NCBI RefSeq assembly: GCF_021513155.1
Contig: NZ_CP090983.1
Coordinates: 2,202,501-2,266,500, forward strand
Length of the DNA: 64,000 nucleotides
Source of the DNA: Jeotgalibaca sp. MA1X17-3
Lineage (GTDB): Bacteria; Bacillota; Bacilli; Lactobacillales; Aerococcaceae
Reading direction: 5' to 3'
The notes under the pieces were generated by a model that saw nothing but the letters and a program-made list of their open reading frames with translations, was not told the origin of the DNA and ran no database searches. The translations under genes and the position numbers were made by a program. Shown piece after piece: positions 48,848 through 59,931 of the stretch. Each line of letters opens with the position of its first letter. Position 1 is the first letter of the stretch.

Positions 48848-49534
48848 TTATCTTCCTAATGTAAAAGAACTGACTTCTTTGTACCCAACTGAAGCTAGTA
48901 ATTGCTTGGCATGAAGGATCGTACGACCCGTTGTGTAGACATCATCAAACAAAATAATTTTCTGATCCAATAAAAGACAATTCGGCCGAATCTGGAAAGG
49001 TTGCCTCATATGAAGACGTTCCTGACGATCTTTTTCGGATTGCTTTTCACCCGTATATATATTTTCTAATAAATGAACGTAAGGAACTTTTGCTGCACGA
49101 AGAACTTCTTCACACTGATTGAAACCACGTTCTTCCTTACTTGTTAGAGAAATTGGTAAGGGAACTATACAAGCATCTCGATTTTGACGAAACACTTGTT
49201 GGATTTCTGATATAAATATTTGAGATAGACGAATATCTCCTTGAAATTTATACCGATGCAACCAATTTTTGAACGATTCTTCATATTCAAAAAAAGCAGT
49301 GTGCTCTATTTTCAATTCTGGATACCATTTTTGCCATTTCAAACAATCTGGACAGTATTCTTGGTCTTTTTGAGGGCGCGAACACCCCAGACAACTTTTC
49401 TCTTTTTTAATTCGGATAAAAGTTCCTAAGCACTTTGAACAAACAACTGGCACTTGTTGTCGTTGAAATGAAAAAAGTTCCTTTATCGTTAAACTATTTG
49501 TCAGTGGAATTTGACAAAGGAGACACTTATGCAT
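48848..49534 (-). CDS. comFC: ComFC-type phosphoribosyltransferase-domain protein
   Basis: 228 residues. N-terminal cysteine pairs (CLLCQ, CSKC, CLGC, CPDC) form zinc sites, and the C-terminal phosphoribosyltransferase domain has the PRPP loop IILFDDVYTTGRT. Needed for DNA uptake during natural transformation in related bacteria. The start overlaps the comFA end by 8 bases, so the two are coupled. Presence of comF genes suggests, but does not prove, competence. Confidence 0.92.
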   Translation of the reverse strand: MHKCLLCQIPLTNSLTIKELFSFQRQQVPVVCSKCLGTFIRIKKEKSCLGCSRPQKDQEYCPDCLKWQKWYPELKIEHTAFFEYEESFKNWLHRYKFQGDIRLSQIFISEIQQVFRQNRDACIVPLPISLTSKEERGFNQCEEVLRAAKVPYVHLLENIYTGEKQSEKDRQERLHMRQPFQIRPNCLLLDQKIILFDDVYTTGRTILHAKQLLASVGYKEVSSFTLGR

Positions 49535-50881
49535 CCAAAAGCCCCCTCTTCCTAGCTTCTTGATTCATATATTTAATTTGTTGGACAGCTTTTTTCATCG
49601 CTTTTGTATATCCAAAATGACCATACCAAACGTTCCCAGTTGGAAAATCTTTATGCCTACCGGCTCTTCCAGCAATTTGTACAAGCGAGGCTTCCGTAAA
49701 GACAGAATCTTCTGCTCCTAAAACAAATACATCAATATCTCGAAAAGTAACCCCACGTTCCAAAATGGTCGTCGTCATTAAAAAATCAAATTCTTCATTT
49801 CGCATCTGTTTGACTTTTTCTACCCGACTAGCGTCTTGTGCGGATACACTTGTAAATTTCTTATGAGGATAAACAATATGAAGCCATTCTTCTAAGGATT
49901 TCATTAGACCAATATGAGGTAAAAACAGTAAAAAACGTCTGTTTAGAGAGAATTCTTTTTCTATTATTTTTAAAAATTTAGCTCGTTTTCGTTTCATCAA
50001 AATATCTTGACGCCAATCTCCTAGCCAGATACACGTTGCTTCTGGTAAGGGATATCCATGATAACGGGCAGGTAAAATAGTAGCTAACAAAGAGTGATCC
50101 TTCACTTGATCTAGAAGCTTCCTGGGAGGAGTGGCAGTTAAATACAAAAGAGCACCATCCTTTTTTCGAGACTTCTCTGCACCAAAATGAAGCATGGCGT
50201 CATTATGATACGGAAACGAATCGACTTCATCAATAATCAACAAATCAAATGCTTCCCGAAAACGTAGTAGTTGATGTGTAGTTGCGATAACAAGTGGAGT
50301 ATACCGATATGAGTCCGGAGAATCGCCATATAAAAGGATCTGAGGGATTTCTGGAAAAGCTGCTTGAATCCTGGGTGCTAATTCCAGACAAACATCAATT
50401 CTTGGCGAAGCAATACATACTCGTCCTTTTCTAACTAACGTTTCGGCTATTCCTTGAAAAATCATCTCTGTTTTTCCAGAACCGGCTACTGCCCAGATTA
50501 AACGAGCTTTTTTTCAAGGACGGTAGTGACAATATCATGCGAAGCTCGTGCTTGTTCTAAAGAAAGAACACCCTTCCATTGTAAACAGTCTTTTGAAAAC
50601 AGAGGAAACTCATTTGGTTCAGCTAACGAATATAACATACTACATTTTTTCACTTTTCCCATATTCAAACACGCTACACAGTAGAAACATGTTTCCCCAC
50701 AAGAACATGGGGATTGAACCTGTTGTCTGGGATCGCTCGTTCCACACCTTCTACAAGTAAATACATTCTGTTCTATTAGAAAGGCTGACTTTTGAAATGC
50801 TTTTTCAAGTGTCTCCTCTTCTCCTTGCAACTCTTTTCTAGTAATTTCTCTCCCATAAAGAACGTCTTTTCCACTTTCCAT
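49527..50881 (-). CDS. comFA: ComFA DNA-uptake helicase (single-base frameshift)
   Basis: About 451 residues after adding one base. The start is the ATG at 50881 (GAGGTGG upstream). The N-terminal half has a four-cysteine zinc module (CRRCG, CSCG, CYCVAC-type spacing). The frame breaks at a run of seven T (50508-50514; A on the coding strand); an eighth base gives EKKARLIWAVAGSGKTEM with an intact Walker A. The rest carries DEVD (Walker B) and the helicase motif VQIAGRAGRHKDFP. It powers import of single-stranded DNA. The break looks like a homopolymer error. Confidence 0.88.
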
Positions 50882-50966
50882 ACTGTCCACCTCTTCTTTA
50901 TACATAAATACGCAAAAGGATGAAAAGGATACGAAAAAATATTTTTAAGTTATAAAAATAAATAGT

Positions 50967-51003
50967 AAAAAACAGTTGAGATTATATTCTCAGCTGTTTT
51001 TTT
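50967..51003. terminator. terminator of degV
   Basis: Stem AAAAAACAGTTGAGA / TCTCAGCTGTTTTTT with one mismatch and T/A tracts, 9 bases after the degV stop; it also separates it from comFA. Confidence 0.88.
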
Positions 51004-51012
51004 CAAATCATT

Positions 51013-51882
51013 TTAGGACTCTAGACGATTTCTTTCACTATCTTCCGTCCAGGTCAAACCTAGTGCACCTTCTCCTAGGTGCGTACCGATAACCGGACCA
51101 AAATAAGCTAATTCAAAACGGACTTCTGGAAAAAGAGATTTTAATTCATTCATCCAAGCACTAGCTTTCTCTTCGACATTTGCATGAATGACGGTAGCAA
51201 TCAAAGGATAATCAGTTTCTTTAACAGACTCTCCTAAAATGTCTTCAATTCGTTTTAAAGCTTTCTTTTGAGTACGAATTTTTTCAAAGACTACAATGTG
51301 TTTGTTAGAAAAATGCAAAATTGGTTTTATTTTCAACATCGAACCAACCACTGCTGCTCCTCCTGATAACCGTCCACCTTTTTGAAGATTTCGTAAGTCA
51401 TCTACAATAAAATAGGCTTGAGAGCGTGACTTGAGTTGATCTAAACGTTCCATAATTCTTTCTGCATCCAAACCTTTTTCTGATAATCTGGATGCCTCCA
51501 AAACATATCTTGCTTGTACATAACAGCTACTTTCTGAATCAAATGCATATATTTTACAAGTAGGAAATTCATCTTGAAAAGAAAGCACACTTTGGAACGT
51601 ACCACTAATCCCTGAAGAAAGGTGGATACTAATAATTGCATCGTAATCTTTTGACAATGTTTTGAAGAGCTGATAAATCTCTCCAATTGCTGGTTGTGAA
51701 CTAGTCGGTAAACTAGGCATTTCTTTTACTTTTCGATAAAATTCTTCCGGTGTTATATCCACTTCTTCCCGGTAAATATCGCCATTTAACTGCACCACAA
51801 GTGGCAACATGAAAATGTTTTTTTCTCTGCGAACCGGCTCTGGAATATAAGCAGTACTGTCGGTAACAATCGCTATTTTCAT
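51013..51882 (-). CDS. DegV-family fatty-acid-binding protein
   Basis: 289-residue DegV fold. N-terminal VTDSTAYIP, central HLSSGISGTFQS (fatty-acid carboxylate site) and GGAAVVGSMLKIKPIL are the family landmarks. DegV/FakB proteins present fatty acids to the FakA kinase for incorporation into phospholipids; several paralogues are usual per genome and the ligand of this one is unknown. It lies 30 bases after murE on the same strand. Confidence 0.88.
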   Translation of the reverse strand: MKIAIVTDSTAYIPEPVRREKNIFMLPLVVQLNGDIYREEVDITPEEFYRKVKEMPSLPTSSQPAIGEIYQLFKTLSKDYDAIISIHLSSGISGTFQSVLSFQDEFPTCKIYAFDSESSCYVQARYVLEASRLSEKGLDAERIMERLDQLKSRSQAYFIVDDLRNLQKGGRLSGGAAVVGSMLKIKPILHFSNKHIVVFEKIRTQKKALKRIEDILGESVKETDYPLIATVIHANVEEKASAWMNELKSLFPEVRFELAYFGPVIGTHLGEGALGLTWTEDSERNRLES

Positions 51883-51912
51883 TTTTTGTAATCCCTTCGT
51901 GAGTTTCGTCCT

Positions 51913-53411
51913 TTAGTCGGTTTTCTGCTCTAGAGTATTCCGATGTTCAATTGCTTCCTCTGCTACTTCTCGATCGAGGAACATAACCGGCGTTTTGCCC
52001 ACATTATAGAAAGTTTCATGACCACGACCTGTAATCACTACACTATCACCTGGCTCTGCAATTTGTACAGCATGGAAAATCGCTTCTCTACGATCTTCTA
52101 TATACGTATAATTGTCTTTCTGAACGTCAGAAAGAACCATTTTTATGATTTCTTCCTGTGGCTCCATTTCCGGGCTATCCGTTGTGTAAACAACATAATC
52201 AGCATGGTCACTGGCAATTCTACCCATGATTGGTCTCTTTTCCATATCACGACTTCCTTGGCATCCCATTACGTTAATCACTCTGCCTGAAGTAATCGGC
52301 TGTAAAGCGTCCAAAACTTTTTCTAAACCATCTGGACTATGTGCATAATCAATATAAACACTATATCCATCTGTTTTAGAAACAGGTTCTAAACGGCCTT
52401 CTACTAGTTGTAACTCTCCAATTGCTTTTGAAGCTGCTTCTAAGGAAATCCCACTTGCATAAGCAGCAGCCAATGCGGCTAGTGCATTGGAAACATTATA
52501 TTCACCAATTAATTTGATTTCAACTGGGTAAACTTTTCCGGCTACGATTAAATCAAAGTGTGTTCCATTTTGATTAAACGTAATATTTTCAGCAAAAAAG
52601 TCTGCCGTTGCATCTTTTAAACTGTATGAAATCACTTCTGCCGGTGTCACCTGACTGTACCGCTCAAACGTTTGATCATCTTTATTAAGAACGGCTATTT
52701 TCCCTTTGCCATTTTTCCAACTATTTCCTAAGTGAGTAAATAATAATTCTTTTGCAAGCGAATATTCTTCCATTGTTTTATGGAAATCTAAATGTTCATG
52801 GGTCAAATTCGTAATCACAGCAACATCCATATCAATTCCCCATGTACGTCCCTGTACTAGTGAGTGAGAGGAAACTTCCATGGAGCAAACTTCTACACCC
52901 TTCTCAACCATCTTCCGCATGCTTCGTTGCATCGTAAGATTATCAGGAGTGGTATTAATAGTTGGAAGAATTTCATCATCAATATGCATTTCAATCGTTC
53001 CTACTAATCCAGTCTTTTTATCAACTGCTTTACAAATTGCATCAATTAAATAGGTAACTGTTGTCTTTCCATTTGTTCCCGTGACACCAATGACTGTTAA
53101 GTCTTCACTAGGATGATTATAAAAAGAAGAGGCTAGAATTGCCATCATTTTACGAGTATCATTTACATATACAATCGGTGTATTTCCCAAATCGTCTGTT
53201 ATTTTTTTTGAGCAACAATAACTGTAGCTCCTTTTTCAACAGCATCTTTTGCGTACAAATGCCCATCAAAGTCACTGCCTTCGATACAAAGAAAGACATC
53301 TCCAGTTTCTACTTCACGAGTATCTTGCGTTATTTTATTTATGCTAAGGTCTGGTAAAGTGCCCTTTATATTCTTTACTTTTATACTATTAAATAATTCT
53401 TTTGCTTCCAC
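51913..53411 (-). CDS. murE: UDP-MurNAc-tripeptide synthetase MurE (single-base frameshift)
   Basis: 499 residues once one base is added in a run of eight T at 53202-53209 (A on the coding strand), which joins VIVAQKK to ITDDLGNTPIVYV. The ATP-binding GTNGKTTVTYLID loop is just after the join, and MEVSSHSL and GCQGSRDMEKRP follow. In enzymes adding meso-diaminopimelate the specificity motif is DNPR; here the corresponding segment reads TTDSPEMEPQEE, so a diamino acid other than mDAP (Lys or Orn) is inferred. Essential gene, so the break is most likely a sequencing error. Confidence 0.9.
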
Positions 53412-53551
53412 TTTTACACCTCATCTTAGTCTCTTTTGACTTATTTTAGGTTCCACCCATCATTATACAATAAATTTCAAAAAAAATGCACGGTTGCTAT
53501 AGAATTCTCATAAAAGAACCCATTCATGTTTTTCTTTTCGAATGGATACTA

Positions 53552-53560
53552 TGCTAGAAT
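53552..53560 (+). promoter_or_regulatory. extended -10 promoter of the YigZ-family gene
   Basis: TG-C-TAGAAT about 37 bases upstream of the ATG, with a weak -35. It is divergent from murE. Confidence 0.5.
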
Positions 53561-53596
53561 GATAGAAGAAGTAAAAAAGGAAAAGGAGAGGATTGG

Positions 53597-54268
53597 ATGC
53601 TGGAATCTTACTTTACGATCGCTAAAGATGGACAAGAAGAAATTATAATAAGAGGATCTAGATTCATCTGTTCTCTAAAACGAGTGGAAAATGAAGAGGA
53701 CGCTAAAGAGTTCATTAGTGAAATCAAAAAGGAGCATTGGAAAGCAAATCATAATTGTGTAGCTTATCTAATTGGAGATCAAGACGAAATCCAACGTGCC
53801 CACGATGATGGCGAGCCTTCTGGGACAGCTGGAGTTCCCATGTTAGAAGTTTTAAAAAAGAACCATCTCCATTACGTAGTTGCTATTGTAACCCGTTATT
53901 TTGGTGGAATCAAATTAGGTGCAGGAGGCCTTATCCGTGCTTATAGCAAGTCTGTTTCTACTGCTTTACGTGGAGTAGGAATCATCCGTTGCTCGTTACA
54001 AACCCCTGTTTCTAGTACGGTAGGATATTCTTCATCAGGTCTACTTGAAAACCATCTTCATCAAACGGAATATGAGTTGCTAGATACCCAATACACCGAT
54101 ACGGTTACCTTCACTACTAGTGTTCCCATTGATGAAGTGGAGTCCTTTCAAGATAAAGTGGTTGACTTGATGAGTGGGAATGTAACATTCCATTTAGAAG
54201 AAAATCAATATCGAGAACTCCCTATTACCATGGAAGAAAAAGATGAGTGGGATGATTTAGACGAATAA
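53597..54268 (+). CDS. YigZ/IMPACT-family protein
   Basis: 223 residues. N-terminal UPF0029/Impact domain with HNCVAYLIG, DDGEPSGTAGVPMLEVL and VTRYFGGIKLGAGGLIRAY, then a small ferredoxin-like C-terminal domain (DUF1949 type). Related proteins influence translation or amino-acid metabolism, but the function is not settled. RBS GGAGAGGA. Adjacent, convergent tagO is the Bacillus neighbour as well (yvyE-tagO). Confidence 0.9.
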   Translation: MLESYFTIAKDGQEEIIIRGSRFICSLKRVENEEDAKEFISEIKKEHWKANHNCVAYLIGDQDEIQRAHDDGEPSGTAGVPMLEVLKKNHLHYVVAIVTRYFGGIKLGAGGLIRAYSKSVSTALRGVGIIRCSLQTPVSSTVGYSSSGLLENHLHQTEYELLDTQYTDTVTFTTSVPIDEVESFQDKVVDLMSGNVTFHLEENQYRELPITMEEKDEWDDLDE

Positions 54269-54304
54269 AAATGAGAAATGGTACGATACCATTTCTCATT
54301 TTTT
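54268..54304. terminator. bidirectional terminator YigZ-family gene / tagO
   Basis: Perfect stem AAAATGAGAAATGGTA - CGA - TACCATTTCTCATTTT between two convergent genes. Confidence 0.93.
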
Positions 54305-54315
54305 ATTGTATTCTT

Positions 54316-55426
54316 TTAGTCTTTTCCATCTGATTCTTCATCATCTTCTTTATAAAATAAGTGATAAAGAAAACGTCTAATAGGTGTATCTCCTCGGTCT
54401 AACAAATTAAAACTAACTACAAATAAAGTCATTCCAAAAATTAACCCCACCGTCAAAATAACTACCCCTAAAAAAAGAGGACAGTGGGTAAAGAAGAGCC
54501 GTCAACGAGAATATAATTCCCATTGCATAAATAACCAAAACCGTTTGTTTATGGCTAAAACCTATTCGTAATAAACGATGGTGCAGATGCCCCCAGTCCT
54601 TTTTGCTAATTGCTTTTTTATGTAATAAGCGTCGAATGATTGCTGCAATCGTATCTATAATCGGAACACCTAAAATTGCTACTGGAATTAATAAAGAAAT
54701 AAAAGTAGCATGCTTTAGTCCATTGAAAGATAAAGCAGCAATCATAAAGCCTATAAAAAGTGAACCCGTATCGCCTAAAAATATTTTTGCTGGATAGAAA
54801 TTATGTGGTAAGAATCCAATCAGACTTCCTACTAATAAAAAAATCATGATGACACTGCTAATATTTGCCGAGTTTGTAAAGAAATAGCTGACTAGCCCTA
54901 TCGTTACTAAAGAGATAATCGATGTTCCTGTGGCAAGACCATCTAGCCCATCCATTAAATTAACAGCATTCGTAATGGCAGCAATCCAAAGCATCATTAC
55001 TAGATAACTAAATTCATGAAAGTGAATGGTTCCAATCCAATCAATCGTTAAGCTGTCTACTCGAATGTTAGAAAAGAAATAGAGAACATTTGCTCCTAGT
55101 AGAATGCCACTCATTTTTTGCCATGGCTTCAGTTCATATCGGTCATCCACAATTCCCGTTATTAAAATAATAGCGGAACTAACAAGCACTGCATACACAT
55201 CTGCAATTTGATTTCCCTTTGGAATGAAAAGAAAAAAGATCAACCAAAAAGCGATAAAAATACTAATTCCACCCATTGTTGGCAGGGGTTGCTTATGAAG
55301 TTTTTTAGTACTTGGAACATCTACCCATTGATATCGTAACGCGATTTTCCGATAGAAAAATGTCAGCAAATAGCTTAGTGCAATAACAGCTGCAAATGCA
55401 AACATAAACTCAATAAAAAAACTCAT
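54316..55426 (-). CDS. tagO: undecaprenyl-phosphate GlcNAc-1-phosphate transferase TagO (single-base frameshift)
   Basis: 369 residues after removing one base from a run of seven A at 54470-54476 (T on the coding strand). As written the frame ends at 54413 with an unrelated tail; with six bases the last helices continue as FLGVVILTVGLIFGMTLFVV and end in an acidic tail at 54316. Polytopic WecA/TagO-family enzyme with GIVDDR, NAVNLMDGLDGLATG and FLGDTGSLFIGF motifs. It makes the first lipid-linked intermediate for wall teichoic acid or similar polymers. Confidence 0.9.
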
Positions 55427-55448
55427 CGCTTCACCCCTTTCTTTCTAA

Positions 55449-55469
55449 AGCTGGGACTTTTGTCCTGCT
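55449..55469 (-). repeat. degenerate GGGAC-TTTT-GTCC hairpin
   Basis: AGC-TGGGAC-TTTT-GTCC-T-GCT between the LtaS-like gene and tagO. It has the same apex as the terminators at 22070 and 59893 and no good T-tract. Confidence 0.5.
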
Positions 55470-55479
55470 CTCATCTGGG

Positions 55480-57356
55480 CTACTTCATATTCACATCAAA
55501 AAAACCTTTTTGAACACTATCTTTATCCCCGACTGTACGATCATACATAATCCAATCGTACTCTTCGAGAATATCTTGTGCTTCTTTATTTAATTCTTCT
55601 CTTGATTGAACATATTGCCCTTTTTCTTTTTCATAATACATTCCTTTTTCAAAAGCTGGAATTTCTTCTTTTAGTTCCAAAAGGAATGCTTCAAAAGGTG
55701 TTACTTTCGCATTGGTTAACGACAATACTTCATTAAAGAAATAAATTGGACTAATCTTTTCCAGATTTTCAGACCGAGAAGATTGATTACTAAAAATCAG
55801 AACAGGTGTATGGTGAAGCACTTCTTCTCCATTATTAAGAAGAGCGGATTCTCCAAACACATTAGGCCAATGGTCCCCCCAAAAAACGACTACAGTTGGT
55901 TCTTCTATTTTTTTTAGTTGCTGTGTGAAATCTTCCATTGCCTGATCGCTATAAACTAAGTCTTGTAAATATTGATTAGGTCCTTCTTTACTGAAACCAG
56001 TCTGTTCCATAGAAGGAGTGGTGGTATATTTACCATCGTACGGTGTGTGGCCTTGCATCGTAACGAGATGGACAAAGTCATACCCTTCTGTTTTTTCCAT
56101 TCGATAAAGAACTTCTTGATAAGCAGATTCATCTGAAATATAAGGGTTATTTTCTATTTTATCAGTATATTTCATCGTATCATTATAATAGAAGTCATCA
56201 AATCCTAAGTTAGCATAGTTATCCCGTCGCTTATACATAGAGGTATCAAAGGGATGAATCGCGGTCGCCACATGGCCATCCTTTTTTAAACGCGATACCA
56301 CAGATATAAAGTCTGATTCTTTTGGTAAAAACTGAGTGAACGGAGTGGTAATCGTAGGTGAAAAAGGTTCCATTGAAAGGCCTGTTAAAGCCTCGAATTC
56401 AATATTTGCTGTTCCGCCGCCATATCCTTGCGACAACATTTTCCCACTTTTACTTGTTTCTCCTAGCATCCTTGTAAAAGGAATCGGATCCCAATTTTTA
56501 TTCATTTCCATAAGATCAAACGGATCAGAAAAACTCTCATTCATAATGTAAATCACATTGGCTTCTACTTGATCTTTTTCTCGGGATTGGTTGATTTCAT
56601 CTGCTTTTTTTGGTACTTCTCTATCAAGACATCCATGCCTTCTTCGCTAAATCCTTCCGGCAGTTGCATGGGTGAAGATGAAAAGTTATATAAAAAGCCA
56701 GCTACAAATCCATTGTTATAGTAGTTCATCTGTTGACTGTACGGAATCCAATAAGCAGTGCGGTCATACGCCTTTTTTAAAATATTTCCTTCTGCTTGAA
56801 ATTGAACAACATACCCCATTAATAAACTCATCAATAAAAATAGATTCGTTCGCCATTTCCAATTCAAGGGACTCAACGTTTTTTTCTTACGTTTAAATGC
56901 TAGAGCGAAAGCAAAAATACCAAAAGCTATACTAGAGAAAATTATAACAAGCATCAGAGGGGAAATCATATCCATTAAGAATGGTAAATCCGTTGCCATC
57001 CGAAAATCAGATGGATAAAACGGTTCTCCTCGTTGATTCATTTTCTCAAAAGTAATATACCCTACAATCATCGTCGCTACGAGGTAAATTGTATTTGTAA
57101 CACGAATATTACCCGTGAGTGCCCACAACCAGATCGCCGGAATCATCAAGATACCCCAACTAATGAGAAACTTTTCGGTATGCCAATCCAATACAAAATT
57201 AGCGACCAGATTAAAATTCAGCTGATTTTGAAACCACTGTAAAAGCAATTGCGATATAAATACGACCAAAATTAAACGAAGGAGTTGCAGAAAAAAAACA
57301 GAAATTTTACAATTATTGAGGCGGGCTTTTTTTAATCTTTTAAAATAAGAATCCAT
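55480..57356 (-). CDS. LTA-synthase-like membrane sulfatase-fold phosphoglycerol transferase (single-base frameshift)
   Basis: About 625 residues after adding one base in a run of seven T at 56605-56611 (A on the coding strand), which links VLIEKYQKK to ADEINQSREKDQVEANVIYI. N-terminal half: about six membrane helices. C-terminal half: alkaline-phosphatase-type domain with metal and catalytic residues in YIMNESFSDP (Glu), GGGTANIEFEALTG (nucleophile Thr) and WGDHWP (Asp-His), the LtaS set. The ATG has GGGGGAG 16 bases upstream, unusually far, so the start is uncertain. Related proteins polymerise or modify glycerol-phosphate; whether it is the main LTA synthase cannot be told. Confidence 0.85.
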
Positions 57357-57394
57357 TTTTTTCAGTACGATCTCCCCCGTTCTACATTACTTCT

Positions 57395-58231
57395 CTACTC
57401 ATTTTCAGTTCGCCAGAAATCATCATACACGTTAATGGGTAAATGACGCTTATGTTTCGTACGCAAAAACCATCCTTCAATCGTTGTTGCATCTTTTTCG
57501 GAAACTTCTTTCCCTTCTAGATAATCATCAATCGATGCATAAGAAACCCCTAGAGCTTCTTCATCCGGAAGAGACGGACGGTTTTCTTCTAAATCGGCTG
57601 TAGGAACTTTATTATACAAGTGAGGTGGACAATTTAGCACTTCCAACATCGCTTTCCCTTGCCGTTTATTTAAGCGCCAAATTGGTATAATATCTGCTGC
57701 TCCATCACCATATTTTGTGAAAAAGCCAGTAACGGATTCACCTGCGTGGTCCGTTCCAATTACCACCCCTGCTTGTTCTCCAGCAATCGCATATTGAACA
57801 ACCATTCGTTGACGCGCCTTGATATTCCCTTTATTAAAATCAGATATAGATAAATCCGTTTGCGTTAAAGCAGAAACTAATTCATCTGTAGCTGGTTTTA
57901 TATTTACAAGAAGGGTTTTGTCTGGTTCGATAAATGCCAATGCATCCAGAACGTCAGATTTATCAGCTTGTTTTCCATATGGAAGTTCAACAGCGATGAA
58001 TTGATACATCTTTTTTGTTTCTTGACGTAATTCAGTAATTGCCATCTGAGCTAACTTCCCTGTAAGGGTGGAGTCTTGTCCACCACTAATTCCTAGTACG
58101 AGTGTTTTCAAGAAAGGATGTGCCTTCATGTAATCCTTCATAAAATCAATACTCTTCCTAATTTCTTGTTGGGGATCAATAGTATCTTTCACTTTTAATT
58201 CTTCAATAATTTTCTTTTGTAAAGGCCGCAC
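57395..58231 (-). CDS. nadE: NH3-dependent NAD+ synthetase
   Basis: 278 residues, GTG start with GGAGG upstream. The PP-loop SGGQDSTL is near residues 50-57; [22 protein letters not shown] and [14 protein letters not shown] are NadE landmarks. It amidates nicotinic acid adenine dinucleotide to NAD. It has no glutaminase domain, so it uses ammonia. Lies 36 bases after pncB in a two-gene NAD salvage operon. Confidence 0.95.
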   Translation of the reverse strand: MRPLQKKIIEELKVKDTIDPQQEIRKSIDFMKDYMKAHPFLKTLVLGISGGQDSTLTGKLAQMAITELRQETKKMYQFIAVELPYGKQADKSDVLDALAFIEPDKTLLVNIKPATDELVSALTQTDLSISDFNKGNIKARQRMVVQYAIAGEQAGVVIGTDHAGESVTGFFTKYGDGAADIIPIWRLNKRQGKAMLEVLNCPPHLYNKVPTADLEENRPSLPDEEALGVSYASIDDYLEGKEVSEKDATTIEGWFLRTKHKRHLPINVYDDFWRTENE

Positions 58232-58267
58232 CGTCTATTCCTCCTTTAGATTTGTTTATTCTATGAT

Positions 58268-59740
58268 TTAAAGAGGCTCACCATTTTTTCGAACTTCCTC
58301 TTTCAATCGTTTGATGGTTCTCATTTTATGATCATACGTCTCTTGTGACAAATCAACTGGATAATCTTCTGGATTCAAGATACGTTTATATTCATCCCAC
58401 AAATCATGCAGTTGCTCGGTTGCGTAGGCTCTCACTTCTTCTAAAGAAGGTAATTCATAGACTCTTTTCCCCTCTACAATGATATCTTGTAGGATGGGAC
58501 GCGCATCAAAATCAGTAATAGTTTTATTTATATACGTGTAAATAGGATGGAACATGAACAATTCTTTTTCTTTGTCCGGTTCCTCTTGCCATAGAGCAAT
58601 ATAATCTCCTTCAGATTTACCATCTCGCTTCCGAGTGATTCTCCATACTTGCTTGCGACCAGGAGTTGAAACTTTTTCTGCATTACTAGAAATCTTGAGA
58701 GTATCTACCATCTCTCCTTTATGATCTTCAATGCTAACTAGTTTGTAAACAGCTCCAAGAGCGGGCTGATCAAAGGCAGTGATCAGTTTAGTTCCCACAC
58801 CCCACACGTCAATCTTTGCTCCTTGCATTTTCAAGTTTAAGATGGTCATTTCATCAAGATCATTCGACGCATAAATTTTAGCATTTGGGAAACCTGCTTC
58901 ATCTAATTGCTGTCTTACTTTTTTAGAAAGATAAGCCATATCTCCACTGTCAATACGAACGCCAGCAAAGTTGATTTTATCTCCCATTTCTTTCGCTACA
59001 CGGATTGCATTCGGTACACCTGAACGAAGAGTGTCATAGGTATCCACTAAGAACACGCAGTTTTTATGGCTACGTGCATAGGCACTAAATGCATCATAGT
59101 CATTACGATAAACTTGTACTAAAGAATGAGCATGGGTACCTGCAATGGGAATACCAAATAGTTTACCAGCGCGGGTATTAGAAGTAGCATCAAAACCACC
59201 TACATACGCAGAACGCGCTCCCCATAAAGCTGCATCCATTTCTTGTGCCCGACGAGACCCAAATTCCATCAAAATATCATCTTCTGCTACATATTTTAAG
59301 CGTGCCGCTTTCGTAGCAATCAACGTTTGGAAGTTCACAATATTTAAAAGTGCCGTTTCAATTAGTTGGCATTCTGCTAATGGCCCCTCTACTTGAACGA
59401 TTGGCTCATTCGCAAATACCAAATCTCCTTCTAATGCAGAACGAATGGTTCCAGTAAAACGTAAGTTTTTTAGATACGTCAAAAATTCTTCTGGATACTC
59501 TTGGGAATCACGCAAGAAGTCAATATCACTTTCAGTGAATTGTAATTCTTCAACATATTTTACTAAACGTTCTAGACCAGCAAAAACAGCATACCCATTT
59601 TTAAATGGATAGTTACGGAAATACAATTCGAAAACAGATCTTTTTTCCGTTATTCCTTCATCCCAGTACGTTTTCATCATATTAATTTGGTAGAGGTCAG
59701 TATGTAGTGCGCGACCATCGTCTTTGTAGGTTTCTTCCAA
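58268..59740 (-). CDS. pncB: nicotinate phosphoribosyltransferase
   Basis: 490 residues from a TTG at 59740, chosen because AAGGAG lies 8 bases upstream; a GTG three codons earlier overlaps it. HTDLYQINMM near the N-terminus, FGSRRAQEMDAALWGARSA, and RIDSGDMAYLSKKVR with the SNDLDE segment are typical. It converts nicotinate and PRPP to nicotinate mononucleotide, the first step of the salvage route completed by NadE. Confidence 0.94.
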   Translation of the reverse strand: MEETYKDDGRALHTDLYQINMMKTYWDEGITEKRSVFELYFRNYPFKNGYAVFAGLERLVKYVEELQFTESDIDFLRDSQEYPEEFLTYLKNLRFTGTIRSALEGDLVFANEPIVQVEGPLAECQLIETALLNIVNFQTLIATKAARLKYVAEDDILMEFGSRRAQEMDAALWGARSAYVGGFDATSNTRAGKLFGIPIAGTHAHSLVQVYRNDYDAFSAYARSHKNCVFLVDTYDTLRSGVPNAIRVAKEMGDKINFAGVRIDSGDMAYLSKKVRQQLDEAGFPNAKIYASNDLDEMTILNLKMQGAKIDVWGVGTKLITAFDQPALGAVYKLVSIEDHKGEMVDTLKISSNAEKVSTPGRKQVWRITRKRDGKSEGDYIALWQEEPDKEKELFMFHPIYTYINKTITDFDARPILQDIIVEGKRVYELPSLEEVRAYATEQLHDLWDEYKRILNPEDYPVDLSQETYDHKMRTIKRLKEEVRKNGEPL

Positions 59741-59892
59741 GATAAGCACTCCTTCAATATCAGAATATTATTTTTTATTACAGGATTCATTTTCACTTAT
59801 TATAACGTAAATCGTTTTATTTTTCCTTTTTTTCATTTAAGTCCTTATTTATATGAAAAGAAAGCGGAAGAAAAGGCGTTTAGATATAGGAA

Positions 59893-59919
59893 AAGGCTGG
59901 AACTTTTGTCCCAGCCTCT
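59893..59919 (-). terminator. terminator of the sugar-transferase gene, GGGAC-type apex
   Basis: Stem AAGGCTGG / CCAGCCTCTT with AAC-TTTT-GTC apex, just past the 59932 stop on the minus strand, followed there by TTTTCC. Related apex to the hairpins at 22070 and 55449. Confidence 0.8.
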
Positions 59920-59931
59920 TCGTTGAACCAT

